From Alkalibacter rhizosphaerae (GTDB taxonomy: Bacteria > Bacillota > Clostridia > Eubacteriales > Alkalibacteraceae): 64,000 nucleotides of DNA. The position numbers and the translations under genes were made by a program. Each line of letters starts with the position of its first letter. The first letter of the stretch is position 1. The stretch spans positions 1 to 64,000 of the forward strand of contig NZ_CP071444.1 of assembly GCF_017352215.1 (NCBI RefSeq). Direction: 5' to 3'. The notes beneath the pieces are model-generated. The model saw only the letters and a list, made by a program, of their open reading frames with translations, made no database searches and was not told where the DNA came from. Positions 54,951 to 64,000 of the stretch are shown here, one piece after another.

Positions 54951-55787
54951 ATGATTCTCGCATTTGATTTGGATGGAACGCTGCTGGATGAAAATCAACG
55001 CATACCAGACAGTACAATAAAACTATTAAAAGAATTGCAAAAGAAGGGAATGCAGATCGCTGTGGCCACAGGAAGAAGTTATTCCGCCTGCAAATACTAT
55101 GCAAAACTCATCAATGCCGATTATGTGGTCGCCTGCAATGGAGCTCTTATCGTTGACGGGAGTGACGACCGGATCCTTCATAAAAAGCCGATCCCCAAAG
55201 AAACTGCAGAGGAAGTATTGTCTTTGCTGTATGCTCACGGGGATAAGTTGAAAATACAATGGGATAGTTTTGAAACTTATTACACCAACAGTATTTTGCC
55301 GTTTGAACAGGAATACGTGGATGCTTTTCTTCGACATTATCCAGACGAGATATTCTCCATGGAAGTGGTGGATTCTCTTGCCAAATGGGAATATTTGCGG
55401 ATGAAGAAAGCCCATAAGGAAATCTATCAGATATTTACTTTTTCCATGGTGAAACCACCAGAGGAATATGAACAAGTCCTTGCAAAATTGGACTGCTATG
55501 AAGATATCCAGTACGTAGACTTCAAAAAAAGTTATACGGATGTTACTCACAAGAACGTAAGCAAAGGAAAAGCCTTGAAATTCTTGGCGAAAAAGCACGA
55601 TTATACACATGAACATGTTATGGCATTCGGTGACCAGTACAACGACGTGTCCATGCTTTCTTATGCCGGTATATCTGTGGCTATGGGAAACGCAGACGAA
55701 TCCATCAAGGATATTGCCAAACACGTGACCAGTTCCAATAAGGAGGGGGGAGTGGAAAGCTTCTTGATCGACTTTTTTAAAGTTTAA
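54951..55787 (+). CDS. Cof-type HAD-superfamily phosphatase
   Basis: A 278-residue cytoplasmic sugar-phosphate or flavin phosphatase of HAD class IIB. Motif I is AFDLDGTLLDEN (nucleophile D6, D8), motif II the VATGRSYSA Thr, and motif IV MAFGDQYNDVSML, with the Cof ending MGNADESIKDIAKHVTSSNKEGGVESFL. The substrate cannot be inferred. The ATG at 54924 would add nine residues but begins at the expected transcript start. Single gene. Confidence 0.88.
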   Translation: MILAFDLDGTLLDENQRIPDSTIKLLKELQKKGMQIAVATGRSYSACKYYAKLINADYVVACNGALIVDGSDDRILHKKPIPKETAEEVLSLLYAHGDKLKIQWDSFETYYTNSILPFEQEYVDAFLRHYPDEIFSMEVVDSLAKWEYLRMKKAHKEIYQIFTFSMVKPPEEYEQVLAKLDCYEDIQYVDFKKSYTDVTHKNVSKGKALKFLAKKHDYTHEHVMAFGDQYNDVSMLSYAGISVAMGNADESIKDIAKHVTSSNKEGGVESFLIDFFKV

Positions 55788-55960
55788 AGAAACAAGAGAC
55801 TTCGAAGTACAGGCCCCATTGTATTGTTTTAAAAATTAACATATTGGGACTGTTTTAGGAACATTCACCCATTGATATTTTCAAAACAATATCTTTTCGA
55901 CCAAAAAAAACGTAGTGCGTGGCAAAAAAAATACAAAAAGACATACAAAACACTTTGATT

Positions 55961-56102
55961 ATTGTGTATAATATGCTTTATATACACAATCACACACAAA
56001 GTATTTTGTGTACATGATACTAAAAACAATTGGTTCCATGTACAATCCACAAATCATTATGATATAATTAGGAAAATCAAAAGAGCTGTACGTCTTGATT
56101 TT
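55961..56102 (+). promoter_or_regulatory. Palindrome-rich leader and promoter region of nifJ
   Basis: The 362 bases at 55788-56149 carry no gene. They hold a perfect inverted repeat ATTGTGTATA-N10-TATACACAAT (55961-55990), a second one ACACAAA-N4-TTTGTGT (55994-56011), an extended -10 TGATATAAT (56060-56068), and a hairpin AAAATCAA/TTGATTTT with T-run (56073-56102). The first repeat contains another TATAAT (55967-55972). The operators are of the size bound by dimeric regulators. The 3' hairpin could attenuate transcription just before nifJ. Confidence 0.6.
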
Positions 56103-56149
56103 TCTATTATTATTATGAAGAAAAAGAAGAATTTTAAGGAGGTTCATTC

Positions 56150-59100
56150 ATGGCAAGAAAAATGAAAACAATGGATGGAAATACCGCTGCCGCTTATGTA
56201 TCTTATGCATTTACGGAAGTTGCCGGCATCTATCCAATCACTCCGTCCTCTACCATGGCAGAGTTGGTGGACGAGTGGTCCGCCAAGGGACAAAAAAACA
56301 TTTTTGGTGAAACTGTAGACGTGATCGAAATGCAATCCGAAGCAGGAGCTGCAGGTGTGGTTCACGGTTCATTGGCTGCTGGAGCATTGACAACCACCTA
56401 CACGGCATCTCAAGGATTGTTGTTGATGATCCCGAATATGTACAAAATGGCAGGAGAATTGCTGCCGGCTGTTTTTCATGTAAGTGCCCGAGCCATTGCC
56501 GGTCATGCTTTATCTATCTTTGGAGATCATTCCGATGTTATGAGTGCTCGACAAACTGGGTTTGCCATGCTGGCATCCAATAGCGTGCAGGAAGTCATGG
56601 ATCTCGGTGGGATCGCACATTTGTCTGCCATCAAGACAAGAGTACCGTTCTTACATTTCTTCGACGGATTCCGGACATCTCACGAAGTACAAAAGATCGA
56701 ACAGATCGAGTATGATGAATTTGCACAACTGTTGGATTTCGACAAGGTGCAGGAATTCAGGGATCGTGCATTGAATCCGGAGCATCCAGTCACGAGAGGA
56801 ACTGCGCAGAACCCGGATATTTTCTTCCAGGCTAAGGAAGCATTGAATCCTTTCTATACAGACATTCCGGATATAGTAGCGGATTATATGAAAGAGATCA
56901 CAAAATTGACGGGTCGTGAATACAAGCCATTTGATTACTACGGCGCAGAGGATGCAACACATGTGTTGATCGCTATGGGCTCTGTTGTTGACACTATTGA
57001 AGAAACTGTGGATTATTTGGTCGCAAAGGGAGAAAAAGTCGGTGTGATCAAAGTTCGCTTGTATCGCCCTTTCTCCGAAAAATACTTCTTTGATGTTCTT
57101 CCAAAGACGGTAGAGCGAATTGCCGTGCTGGATCGCTGCAAAGAGATGGGTGCTCCTGGTGAACCACTGTATGAGGACGTTCGATCCATGTTCTACGACA
57201 AGGAAATGAAGCCGATCATCGTGGGTGGACGATACGGTTTGGGATCTAAAGATACCACTCCTCCCCAGATCGTGGCGGCATTCGACAATTTGAAAAACGA
57301 AAATCCCAAAAATGGATTTACCTTGGGGATCGTCGACGACGTGACCTTCACATCTTTGGAAACTACAAAGGAAATCAATACGACACCGGAAGGTACCATC
57401 CGATGCAAGTTTTGGGGATTGGGATCCGACGGAACGGTTGGGGCCAATAAAAACTCCATCAAAATCATTGGAGACGAAACCGATCTTTATGCACAAGGAT
57501 ATTTCTCCTACGACAGCAAAAAGTCTGGTGGTGTGACCATTTCTCACCTTCGATTTGGAAAAAAACCCATCAAATCCACTTACCTGATCGATGAAGCAGA
57601 TTTTGTTTCCTGTTCGACCCAGGCATATGTGAACCAGTATGATTTGTTGAAAGGTCTGAAAAAGGGTGGAAGTTTCCTTCTCAATACCGTTTGGTCGGAA
57701 GAAGAACTCAACGAGAAGTTGCCCGCTGATCTTAAAAAATATATTGCCGAAAACAACATCGAATTTTATATCATCAACGCGACAAAAATTGCAGAAGATC
57801 TTGGATTGGGCAACAGAACCAATACGATCATGCAATCAGCATTCTTTAAGTTGGCCAAAGTCATCGACTTGGATGACGCTGTCAAGTACATGAAAGAAGC
57901 AGTAGTCAAGTCGTACGGCAGCAAAGGAGAGGCCATCGTCAACATGAATCACAAGGCCATCGATGCAGGGATCGAATCTCTTCACAAAGTGAATGTACCT
58001 GCGGACTGGAGCAGTGCTGAAGAGTCTGGAGTACAACAAGATGACAACGCACCAGACTTTATCAAGAATGTATTGCGTCCCATGAACCGACAAGAAGGCG
58101 ACAGCCTGCCAGTAAGCACATTTACCGGCAGAGAAGATGGAACCTTCCCTCTAGGAACTGCAGCCTATGAAAAACGAGGTATAGCCGTAAATGTGCCGGA
58201 GTGGCAGATCGACAACTGCATCCAGTGCAACCAATGTTCCTTTGTTTGTCCCCATGCAGCCATTCGTCCATTCTTGATCACGGAAGAAGAAATGGTCAAC
58301 GCACCGGAAGGTTTTGCAGCAAAAAAACCTGTAGGGAAAGGGTTGGAAGGATACCAGTACAAGATCCAGGTTTCCGTGTTGGATTGTACCGGTTGCGGCA
58401 ATTGTGCTGACATCTGTCCTTCCAAAGAAAAATCCTTGATCATGAAGCCCATTGGAACCCAATCGGCTGAAATCAAAAATTGGGAGTATGCAGCAAGTCT
58501 GCCCGTTCGAGACAAGATCCTTCCAACAAACAATGTAAAAGGGAGCCAGTTCGTCAAACCGTTGTTTGAATTCTCTGGAGCATGTGCCGGTTGTGGCGAA
58601 ACTCCATATGCTCGAGTCATCACTCAACTGTATGGAGATCGGATGATGATCGCCAATGCTACAGGATGCTCCTCCATCTGGGGGGGAAGCGCACCTTCCA
58701 CTCCTTATTGCACCAATTCGGAAGGAAAAGGTCCATCCTGGGCAAACTCCTTGTTTGAAGACAATGCAGAGTACGGTTTTGGAATGGCCATGGCTGTTAA
58801 GAAAAATCGTCAAACCATTGAAAATGCCTTAAACCATCTGGTGGATTGTTGTGAAGATGCCTCCTTGAAATCCGCTGCTGCAAAGTGGATCGAAAATAAA
58901 AAGGATGGAGAAGGCTCCAAAGTTGCATCCGTCGAATTGTTGGGAGCATTGGACAATGTAAAAACAACTTGCAGCGATTGTCAAAAGAGCATCCAGACGG
59001 TATTGAACCTGAGTGATTTCCTGGTGAAAAAATCCGTATGGGCTTTTGGTGGAGACGGATGGGCTTACGACATCGGATACGGTGGTTTGGACCACGTCAT

Positions 59101-59686
59101 TGCCAGCGGTGAAGACATCAATATCATGGTATTTGATACAGAAGTTTACTCCAATACCGGTGGTCAAGCATCCAAGGCGACACCTGTTGCAGCTGTCGCA
59201 AAATTTGCAGCCAGCGGCATGAAAAACAAGAAAAAAGACCTTGGTCTCATGGCCATGACTTACGGCAACGTTTATGTTGCACAAGTAGGAATGGGCTCAG
59301 ACAAGAACCAGTTCATGAAAGCGCTCATGGAAGCGGAAAGCTACGATGGACCATCCGTATTGATCGCCTATTCACCTTGCATCAACCATGGCATCAAAGG
59401 CGGCATGGGAAAAGCGCAAGAGCAGATCAAAAATGCGGTAGAAACCGGGTACTGGCATTTGTATCGATACAACCCGATGTTGAAGGAAGAAGGGAAGAAT
59501 CCGTTTGTTCTGGATTCCAAGGAACCGACGAAATCCTTCCAGGACTTCATTCGAAGCGAAGTTCGATATACCAGTCTTCAGCGTTCCTTCCCGGGATTGG
59601 CAGAAAAGCTGTTTGAAAAAGCAGAACAAGATGCTAAAAACAAATACGAGATCTACAGAAAATTATCGGAGACGCAAATATTATAA
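56150..59686 (+). CDS. nifJ: Pyruvate:ferredoxin (flavodoxin) oxidoreductase
   Basis: Converts pyruvate, CoA and oxidised ferredoxin to acetyl-CoA, CO2 and reduced ferredoxin. 1178 residues, the normal size of the single-chain enzyme. Domains in order are alpha-like TPP partner (GIYPITPSSTMAELVDEWSA, ASQGLLLMIPNMYK), gamma-like (GLGSDGTVGANKN), two 4Fe-4S clusters (C690/693/696/700 and C746/749/752/756), CAGCGETPYARV, and the TPP-binding region GGDGWAYDIGYGGLDHV to SNTGGQ. Central enzyme of pyruvate fermentation in Clostridia. Strong ribosome site AAGGAGG. Regulated from an unusual leader. Confidence 0.98.
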   Translation: MARKMKTMDGNTAAAYVSYAFTEVAGIYPITPSSTMAELVDEWSAKGQKNIFGETVDVIEMQSEAGAAGVVHGSLAAGALTTTYTASQGLLLMIPNMYKMAGELLPAVFHVSARAIAGHALSIFGDHSDVMSARQTGFAMLASNSVQEVMDLGGIAHLSAIKTRVPFLHFFDGFRTSHEVQKIEQIEYDEFAQLLDFDKVQEFRDRALNPEHPVTRGTAQNPDIFFQAKEALNPFYTDIPDIVADYMKEITKLTGREYKPFDYYGAEDATHVLIAMGSVVDTIEETVDYLVAKGEKVGVIKVRLYRPFSEKYFFDVLPKTVERIAVLDRCKEMGAPGEPLYEDVRSMFYDKEMKPIIVGGRYGLGSKDTTPPQIVAAFDNLKNENPKNGFTLGIVDDVTFTSLETTKEINTTPEGTIRCKFWGLGSDGTVGANKNSIKIIGDETDLYAQGYFSYDSKKSGGVTISHLRFGKKPIKSTYLIDEADFVSCSTQAYVNQYDLLKGLKKGGSFLLNTVWSEEELNEKLPADLKKYIAENNIEFYIINATKIAEDLGLGNRTNTIMQSAFFKLAKVIDLDDAVKYMKEAVVKSYGSKGEAIVNMNHKAIDAGIESLHKVNVPADWSSAEESGVQQDDNAPDFIKNVLRPMNRQEGDSLPVSTFTGREDGTFPLGTAAYEKRGIAVNVPEWQIDNCIQCNQCSFVCPHAAIRPFLITEEEMVNAPEGFAAKKPVGKGLEGYQYKIQVSVLDCTGCGNCADICPSKEKSLIMKPIGTQSAEIKNWEYAASLPVRDKILPTNNVKGSQFVKPLFEFSGACAGCGETPYARVITQLYGDRMMIANATGCSSIWGGSAPSTPYCTNSEGKGPSWANSLFEDNAEYGFGMAMAVKKNRQTIENALNHLVDCCEDASLKSAAAKWIENKKDGEGSKVASVELLGALDNVKTTCSDCQKSIQTVLNLSDFLVKKSVWAFGGDGWAYDIGYGGLDHVIASGEDINIMVFDTEVYSNTGGQASKATPVAAVAKFAASGMKNKKKDLGLMAMTYGNVYVAQVGMGSDKNQFMKALMEAESYDGPSVLIAYSPCINHGIKGGMGKAQEQIKNAVETGYWHLYRYNPMLKEEGKNPFVLDSKEPTKSFQDFIRSEVRYTSLQRSFPGLAEKLFEKAEQDAKNKYEIYRKLSETQIL

Positions 59687-59698
59687 AAGGATCAAAAG

Positions 59699-59738
59699 AA
59701 CAGCCTCTTTCCAGAAACGATGGAAAGAGGCTGTTTTC
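59699..59738. terminator. Bidirectional terminator between nifJ and glnS
   Basis: Perfect 15-pair stem AACAGCCTCTTTCCA / TGGAAAGAGGCTGTT with GAAACGA loop and T-run, preceded by AAAAG on the left for the other strand. Confidence 0.9.
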
Positions 59739-61414
59739 TATGTGTTTGGTTTCCAGGAACTTTTGAGGCTGACTGTCAAGTTGAACACTGGTTTTTGGGG
59801 TTGAGAGTCTTTGGGGTCAACGGCAAAATAACCATGTCGTACAAACTGGAATCGTTCTCCGGCGTTGACTTCCTCCATACTGATTTCTGTCAATCCCAGT
59901 TTTATGTTCAATGAATCAGGATTGATGGTATGACCTTGGGCGTTTTCTACTTGGTCGGGGTGATCTTCCGACAACAAAGTATCGTAAATGCGAAATTCCG
60001 CTGGATGGTGATGGACAGCACTGACCCAATGAAGGGTCCCTTTTACTTTTCGTCCGGTAAAACCGCTGCCGGATTTGGTTTCTGGATCGTAGGTACAGTG
60101 GATCTCCGTCACTTGTCCGTTTTCATCGGTCGAATAATCGTGGCATTTGACAAAGTAGGCGCCCATTAATCGAACCTCGTTCTCCGGGTAAAGTCTGTGA
60201 TATTTTTTGGGCGGGTCGATCATGAAATCGTCCCGTTCTATGTAGATCTCTCTGGTGAAAGGGATCTTTCGTTTGCCAAGTTCCGGGTTTTCGCTGTTGT
60301 TATCCATTTCCAGCCACTCCAGATGCGTTTCCGGCAAATTCGTAATGATCACTTTTAAAGGATCCAATACTGCCATACAGCGAGGGGCTTTTGGCTTTAG
60401 ATCATCTCGGATGAAATGTTCGAACATGGCCATATCTACAATACTGTTGGATTTTGAAACGCCGATCTCTTCGCAAAAATTTTGGATGGCTTCCGGCGTA
60501 ACACCTCGTCGCCGCAAACCTGCAATGGTCATCAGGCGAGGATCGTCCCAACCGTCCACTACCTTGTCATCCACCAATTTCTTTAAAAACCGTTTGCCGA
60601 CGATGGTATTGGTCAGAAAAAGCTTGGCAAATTCGATTTGTCTGGGTGGTTCTTCCTTGAAAGCATCCAGGTTGGACAGCAACCAGTTGTAAAAAGGTCG
60701 GTGGTCTTCAAATTCCAAAGAACACAGAGAATGGGTGATGCCTTCAATGGCGTCTTCGATAGGATGTGCATAATCGTACATGGGATAAATGCACCACTGT
60801 TCTCCTGTGTTGTGATGATGCGCCCTGGAAATTCGATACAATACAGGATCCCGCATATTGATGTTGGGACTTTCCATGTCGATTTTTGCTCGAAGTACTT
60901 TGCTGCCGTCTTCGTACTTGCCATTTTTCATATTTTCGAATAAAAGGTGATTCTCTTCCTTGCCACGGTCTCGATAGGGGCTGTTTTTACCGGGTTCGGT
61001 CAACGTCCCCCTGTAGATTCGGATCTCATTTGCGGACAGATCGTCCACGTAAGCCAGACCTTTGTCGATGAGCTCCAAACCGCATTCATACATCTTATCA
61101 AAATAATTGGATGCGTAGAATAAACGATCTTCCCAGTCGGCACCAAGCCAGGCAATATCTTCTTTGATCGATTCTACATATTCCAGATCTTCCTTGGCTG
61201 GATTGGTGTCATCGAATCGAAGATTGAACTTGCCACCAAAGCGTTTTGCAGTATTATAATTTAGCAAAATGGCTTTGGCATGTCCGATGTGCAGATACCC
61301 GTTGGGCTCCGGTGGAAAGCGGGTATGTACTCGATTATCGGTAAAGGTGTTGTTTTTTATGTCTTCTTCGATCATATTATAGATAAAATTGGATGGGGTC
61401 TTTTCTTTTTCCAT
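59738..61414 (-). CDS. glnS: Glutaminyl-tRNA synthetase
   Basis: Charges tRNA-Gln with glutamine, 558 residues, class I. HIGH is at 42-45 in [22 protein letters not shown], the acceptor-binding [17 protein letters not shown] and the beta-barrel anticodon domains are all present. The KMSKS equivalent, usually VMSKR, reads IVGKR (V272-G273-K274-R275), losing the Ser. Presence of GlnRS means direct Gln charging, although many Firmicutes use GatCAB instead. The short gap to the next minus-strand gene has no T-box that I can see. Confidence 0.95.
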   Translation of the reverse strand: MEKEKTPSNFIYNMIEEDIKNNTFTDNRVHTRFPPEPNGYLHIGHAKAILLNYNTAKRFGGKFNLRFDDTNPAKEDLEYVESIKEDIAWLGADWEDRLFYASNYFDKMYECGLELIDKGLAYVDDLSANEIRIYRGTLTEPGKNSPYRDRGKEENHLLFENMKNGKYEDGSKVLRAKIDMESPNINMRDPVLYRISRAHHHNTGEQWCIYPMYDYAHPIEDAIEGITHSLCSLEFEDHRPFYNWLLSNLDAFKEEPPRQIEFAKLFLTNTIVGKRFLKKLVDDKVVDGWDDPRLMTIAGLRRRGVTPEAIQNFCEEIGVSKSNSIVDMAMFEHFIRDDLKPKAPRCMAVLDPLKVIITNLPETHLEWLEMDNNSENPELGKRKIPFTREIYIERDDFMIDPPKKYHRLYPENEVRLMGAYFVKCHDYSTDENGQVTEIHCTYDPETKSGSGFTGRKVKGTLHWVSAVHHHPAEFRIYDTLLSEDHPDQVENAQGHTINPDSLNIKLGLTEISMEEVNAGERFQFVRHGYFAVDPKDSQPQKPVFNLTVSLKSSWKPNT

Positions 61415-61533
61415 AGTTGACGAATCGCTCCTTTTCCGTGTTATTCATGTAATTTTAACACAACAAGGCAGTTTTTGCATCTCCGTAATGGTGAAGAAAT
61501 GGATATCTGCGTGTTGCATTTAACTTGACATGG

Positions 61534-63426
61534 TCATTCATGGATGATTTTGGATAAATAAGCTTCCCGTTCCATTTTATGGAGCAGTTCCTCTTCTAGA
61601 GATTGCTTTTCTTCCTGAAGTTCTTGAAGTCGGGTAAAGTCTGTCGAAAATTCCAAAAACAAGGGTTCCAGTGCATCCAACCGCTCTTCCAAGTCTGCCA
61701 TTTCCCGATGGATCACCTTGTATTCCTGTTGTTCCTTGAACGACAATTTCCTCGGACGATGGGAAGATCTTGTTCTCCCATTTACTGGGTTTTGTTTTGT
61801 TATGGTTGAATCTTCCATCTGTATTTCTTTTTTCGTTTCTTTTTCTTGAACATAATCAAAATAATTTCCTGTGTGCAGCTTTATGATCCCGTCTTCATGA
61901 AAGGAAAGGATCTTATTGGAAATCCGATCCAGAAAAAAGCGGTCGTGGGATATTGCCAACACAGGTCCAGGGAACCCGTCTATGTATTCCTCCAAAACTT
62001 GCAACGTGGGGATGTCCAAATCGTTGGTAGGTTCGTCCAGAAGCAGAACATTAGGTGCCGAAACTAAAATGTGCAATAAATAAAGTCTTCTTTTTTCACC
62101 TCCGGAAAGTTTGGAGATGGGGGTGTATTGTTCTGCGGAAGAGAAAAGAAACCGTTCCATCATTTCAGCAGCCGAAATTAGGTTTCCATTGGCTTCTTCC
62201 AAGTACTCTGCTGTTTGTCGTATGTAATCGATGGCTCGAATCTTTTCATCAAGTATTGGAACATTTTGTGAAAACAAACCGATATGAACGGTTTCTCCCC
62301 GGTCGACGTTGCCCTTATCCGGTGTACGATTGCCGGAGATCAATTCAAAAAGAGTTGTTTTCCCCAATCCGTTTTTACCGATGATCCCGATGCGATCGTC
62401 TCTTTGCATAACATAGGAAAAATCATGTACAAAGGTTTTCCCGGAGTAGGATTTGCTGACATGGTCCAGTTCGATGATTTTTTTCCCCAGCCGATGGTGG
62501 GGGCTATCCATGGTTAGCCCGGTTTCCTTGTCATTCGATAATTCGCTTTCCAAAGAAGCAAAACGCTGGATCCGTGCTTTTTGTTTGGTGGTCCTGGCTT
62601 TAGCGCCTTGCCGCATCCATTCCAGTTCCTTTTTATACAAGCTTGTGATTTTTTCGCTGATGGAACGTTCCCGGGCTATGCGTTGTTGCCGATGGTCCAG
62701 ATAATAAGCATAATTTCCTTGATAAACATGCAAATTGCCATTTTCCAGTTCAAAAATAGTGTCGGTTACATGATCCAAAAAATATCGGTCATGTGTTATG
62801 ACCACCAAGCTGCCTTTTCGATTGTTAAGATTAGATTCCAGCCAATCGATCATGTCGCTGTCCATATGGTTGGTAGGTTCGTCCAAAAGTAAAAGGTCGC
62901 AGGGGTTGACCAATGCTGCAGCCAAAGCAACTCTCTTTTGCTGGCCACCGGAAAGGGTGCCCATTTTTTTTGAAAAATCATCGATCCCCAATTTGGTCAA
63001 AACTGTCTTGATCTGACTTTCCAACGCCCATGCATCGGAAGCATCCATCTCGTGGGTCAGAGTGGTCGCCCTGGATTGCAGTGTCGGGTTGTTCGGGTCT
63101 TTTGCCAATGCTGAAATGGATGCTTCATAATCTCGGATCCGATTCATTTCCTTTGTATCGGTCAGGAATATTTGCTCCAAAATACTGCAATCATCGATGA
63201 TTTCTGGTTCTTGGGGTAGATAACCGATGATCAATTTATTGCTTTTTACGATATTACCGCCAACTGAAGTTTCTTTTTCCGCCAAAATCTTCAGAAGGGT
63301 CGATTTACCCGTTCCATTTCGACCGATCAACCCGATTTTCTGATCGTCGATGGAAAAATCCAATGATTGAAACAATGTTTTTTCCCCATGGATCATGGTG
63401 AGTTTTTCCGCTTTAATTAGACTCAT
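61534..63426 (-). CDS. ABC-F family ATPase, Uup-like
   Basis: A 630-residue soluble twin-ATPase. The first domain has Walker A GRNGTGKST and signature LSGGQQKRV, the second GKNGLGKTT and LSGGEKRRL. The linker is ARTTKQKARIQRF. The C-terminal 100 residues are a coiled coil (SFKEQQEYKVIHREMADLEERLDALEPLFLEF...EEELLHKMEREAYL), as in Uup proteins. ABC-F proteins act on ribosomes in translation or antibiotic resistance. ATG 63426 follows AGAGGA; its first codons overlap the upstream gene by 14 bases. Confidence 0.9.
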   Translation of the reverse strand: MSLIKAEKLTMIHGEKTLFQSLDFSIDDQKIGLIGRNGTGKSTLLKILAEKETSVGGNIVKSNKLIIGYLPQEPEIIDDCSILEQIFLTDTKEMNRIRDYEASISALAKDPNNPTLQSRATTLTHEMDASDAWALESQIKTVLTKLGIDDFSKKMGTLSGGQQKRVALAAALVNPCDLLLLDEPTNHMDSDMIDWLESNLNNRKGSLVVITHDRYFLDHVTDTIFELENGNLHVYQGNYAYYLDHRQQRIARERSISEKITSLYKKELEWMRQGAKARTTKQKARIQRFASLESELSNDKETGLTMDSPHHRLGKKIIELDHVSKSYSGKTFVHDFSYVMQRDDRIGIIGKNGLGKTTLFELISGNRTPDKGNVDRGETVHIGLFSQNVPILDEKIRAIDYIRQTAEYLEEANGNLISAAEMMERFLFSSAEQYTPISKLSGGEKRRLYLLHILVSAPNVLLLDEPTNDLDIPTLQVLEEYIDGFPGPVLAISHDRFFLDRISNKILSFHEDGIIKLHTGNYFDYVQEKETKKEIQMEDSTITKQNPVNGRTRSSHRPRKLSFKEQQEYKVIHREMADLEERLDALEPLFLEFSTDFTRLQELQEEKQSLEEELLHKMEREAYLSKIIHE

Positions 63427-64000
63427 TTTTTCCTCTTTCTTCGACACGTTTCAGATTGGCCAAAACTTGAATATCATACAAGTGATTTTCCAATCGCTTC
63501 TGATCGTAGGGATGTTTGTGAAAATCACTTACTTTATCGAACACATAACTGCTGAATATTTGAACGTGTTTACCGTTTGCCGGAGAGCAGGAACGCAAAA
63601 TGGTTTTTAAGGATTCAAATACCGCATTGATGACACTCAAATCCGATTTTCCATAATGGACGATTTGCTGATAGGTATCGAATAGTGCGTGAGGAAGATG
63701 AAATTCCTCGTAGACGATCCGACCTGGTGATTCTTCTTTGTGGAGTACCGAATACATTCCCTCCGATTCCGAAATTCGAGCCATAAGCACGCCAATGAAT
63801 CGTATGCAGTGTATGGCGGTATTGGGATCATTGATGCCGGGTGATATGGCACGTAGAGCGATCTCCACGATTTTCTGTACGGTGAAGGTATAGTCGCTGA
63901 TCACCATTTTTTCGTTGGCGAAGGTAAAACAATTCTCGATTCGTTTGTCCAATTTATTCGGAAGGGTTTCTTGATTCCAATAATACACGCTGAACAGTGG
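63413..64000 (-). CDS. DUF2254 family protein (C-terminal part; gene continues beyond window)
   Basis: The 195 residues in the window are the C-terminal half of a DUF2254 membrane protein, recognised by DYTFTVQKIVEIALRAISPGINDPNTAIHCI. The frame stays open to the window end and through base 64000, so the N-terminal membrane helices lie outside. The known family function is unclear. It shares a stop/start overlap with the ABC-F gene. Confidence 0.8.
   Translation of the reverse strand, partial: PLFSVYYWNQETLPNKLDKRIENCFTFANEKMVISDYTFTVQKIVEIALRAISPGINDPNTAIHCIRFIGVLMARISESEGMYSVLHKEESPGRIVYEEFHLPHALFDTYQQIVHYGKSDLSVINAVFESLKTILRSCSPANGKHVQIFSSYVFDKVSDFHKHPYDQKRLENHLYDIQVLANLKRVEERGKNESN

Noticed and set aside
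56651-57835. Long open frame (394 codons) on the minus strand inside nifJ
   Set aside because: It lies wholly inside the strong nifJ gene, lacks a ribosome site and shows no protein family; it is a shadow of codon bias.
61415-61533. Possible T-box leader before glnS (the upstream side is above 61414 on the minus strand)
   Set aside because: Only 119 bases lie between the glnS start and the ABC-F gene, and no T-box sequence or terminator was seen.

Overview
The window looks like a chromosomal stretch of an anaerobic, amino-acid/organic-acid fermenting low-to-mid GC Firmicute of class Clostridia. The reasons are AAGGAGG-type ribosome binding sites throughout, frequent TTG and GTG starts, a single-chain pyruvate:ferredoxin oxidoreductase, a branched-chain 2-oxoacid:ferredoxin oxidoreductase cluster, butyrate kinase, and no outer-membrane genes. 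I cannot name the species. No insertion sequence, phage, integrase or CRISPR array was found. One perfect 40-base palindrome resembles dispersed REP-type elements. Layout: 1-3442 is the end of a nickel/peptide-type ABC importer operon whose first permease gene carries a one-base frameshift. 3557-6877 holds a DUF2202 lipoprotein, an extended SDR, a CNNM/HlyC-type membrane protein and tRNA-Gly(CCC). 7095-10786 is a folate operon (folE-folP-folB-folK) continuing into an HD-domain protein and an alpha/alpha-toroid-like protein. 11006-14069 holds two near-identical GPH-type sugar transporters, each behind the same conserved promoter and leader. 14117-15746 is an ECF sigma/anti-sigma pair on the minus strand. 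15945-22413 is a complete N-type ATPase operon in the diagnostic order beta-epsilon-AtpI-AtpR-a-c-b-alpha-gamma, with no separate delta gene and a long b subunit. 22522-26077 is a heterodimeric ABC exporter with one degenerate ATP site, followed by DUF362 and NudC. 27977-29288 is a URO-D-family gene followed by a 43-codon small gene, controlled by a perfect palindrome in its promoter and a divergent TetR regulator. 30150-35976 holds katG with a PerR/Fur-like box, a DUF89 protein, an MFS transporter, a MOT1-type molybdate transporter and a molbindin. 36133-45393 is metabolic: buk, then a minus-strand cluster of an acyl-CoA synthetase, an XRE-cupin regulator, four 2-oxoacid:ferredoxin oxidoreductase subunits, a P-loop ATPase, and an unusual 843-residue fusion of a TIM-barrel epimerase-like domain with an acyl-CoA synthetase. 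45677-46415 is DUF5320 plus DUF134, with an 18-base direct repeat over their promoter. 46412-50513 is a two-gene unit, TIR-TM-WD40 and SLOG-TM, and is the best candidate for an undescribed signalling or defence system. 50695-64000 holds an Fe-S aldo/keto reductase, acylphosphatase, Crp/Fnr regulator, an aconitase-family large/small subunit pair, a Cof-type phosphatase, nifJ behind a palindrome-rich leader, glnS with an altered KMSKS-equivalent loop, an Uup-like ABC-F protein and a partial DUF2254 protein. Functionally, the oxidoreductases make reduced ferredoxin and acyl-CoA, acyl-CoA synthetases and butyrate kinase link acyl-CoA to ATP, and the N-ATPase couples ATP to an ion gradient. How these pieces interact in the cell is inference.
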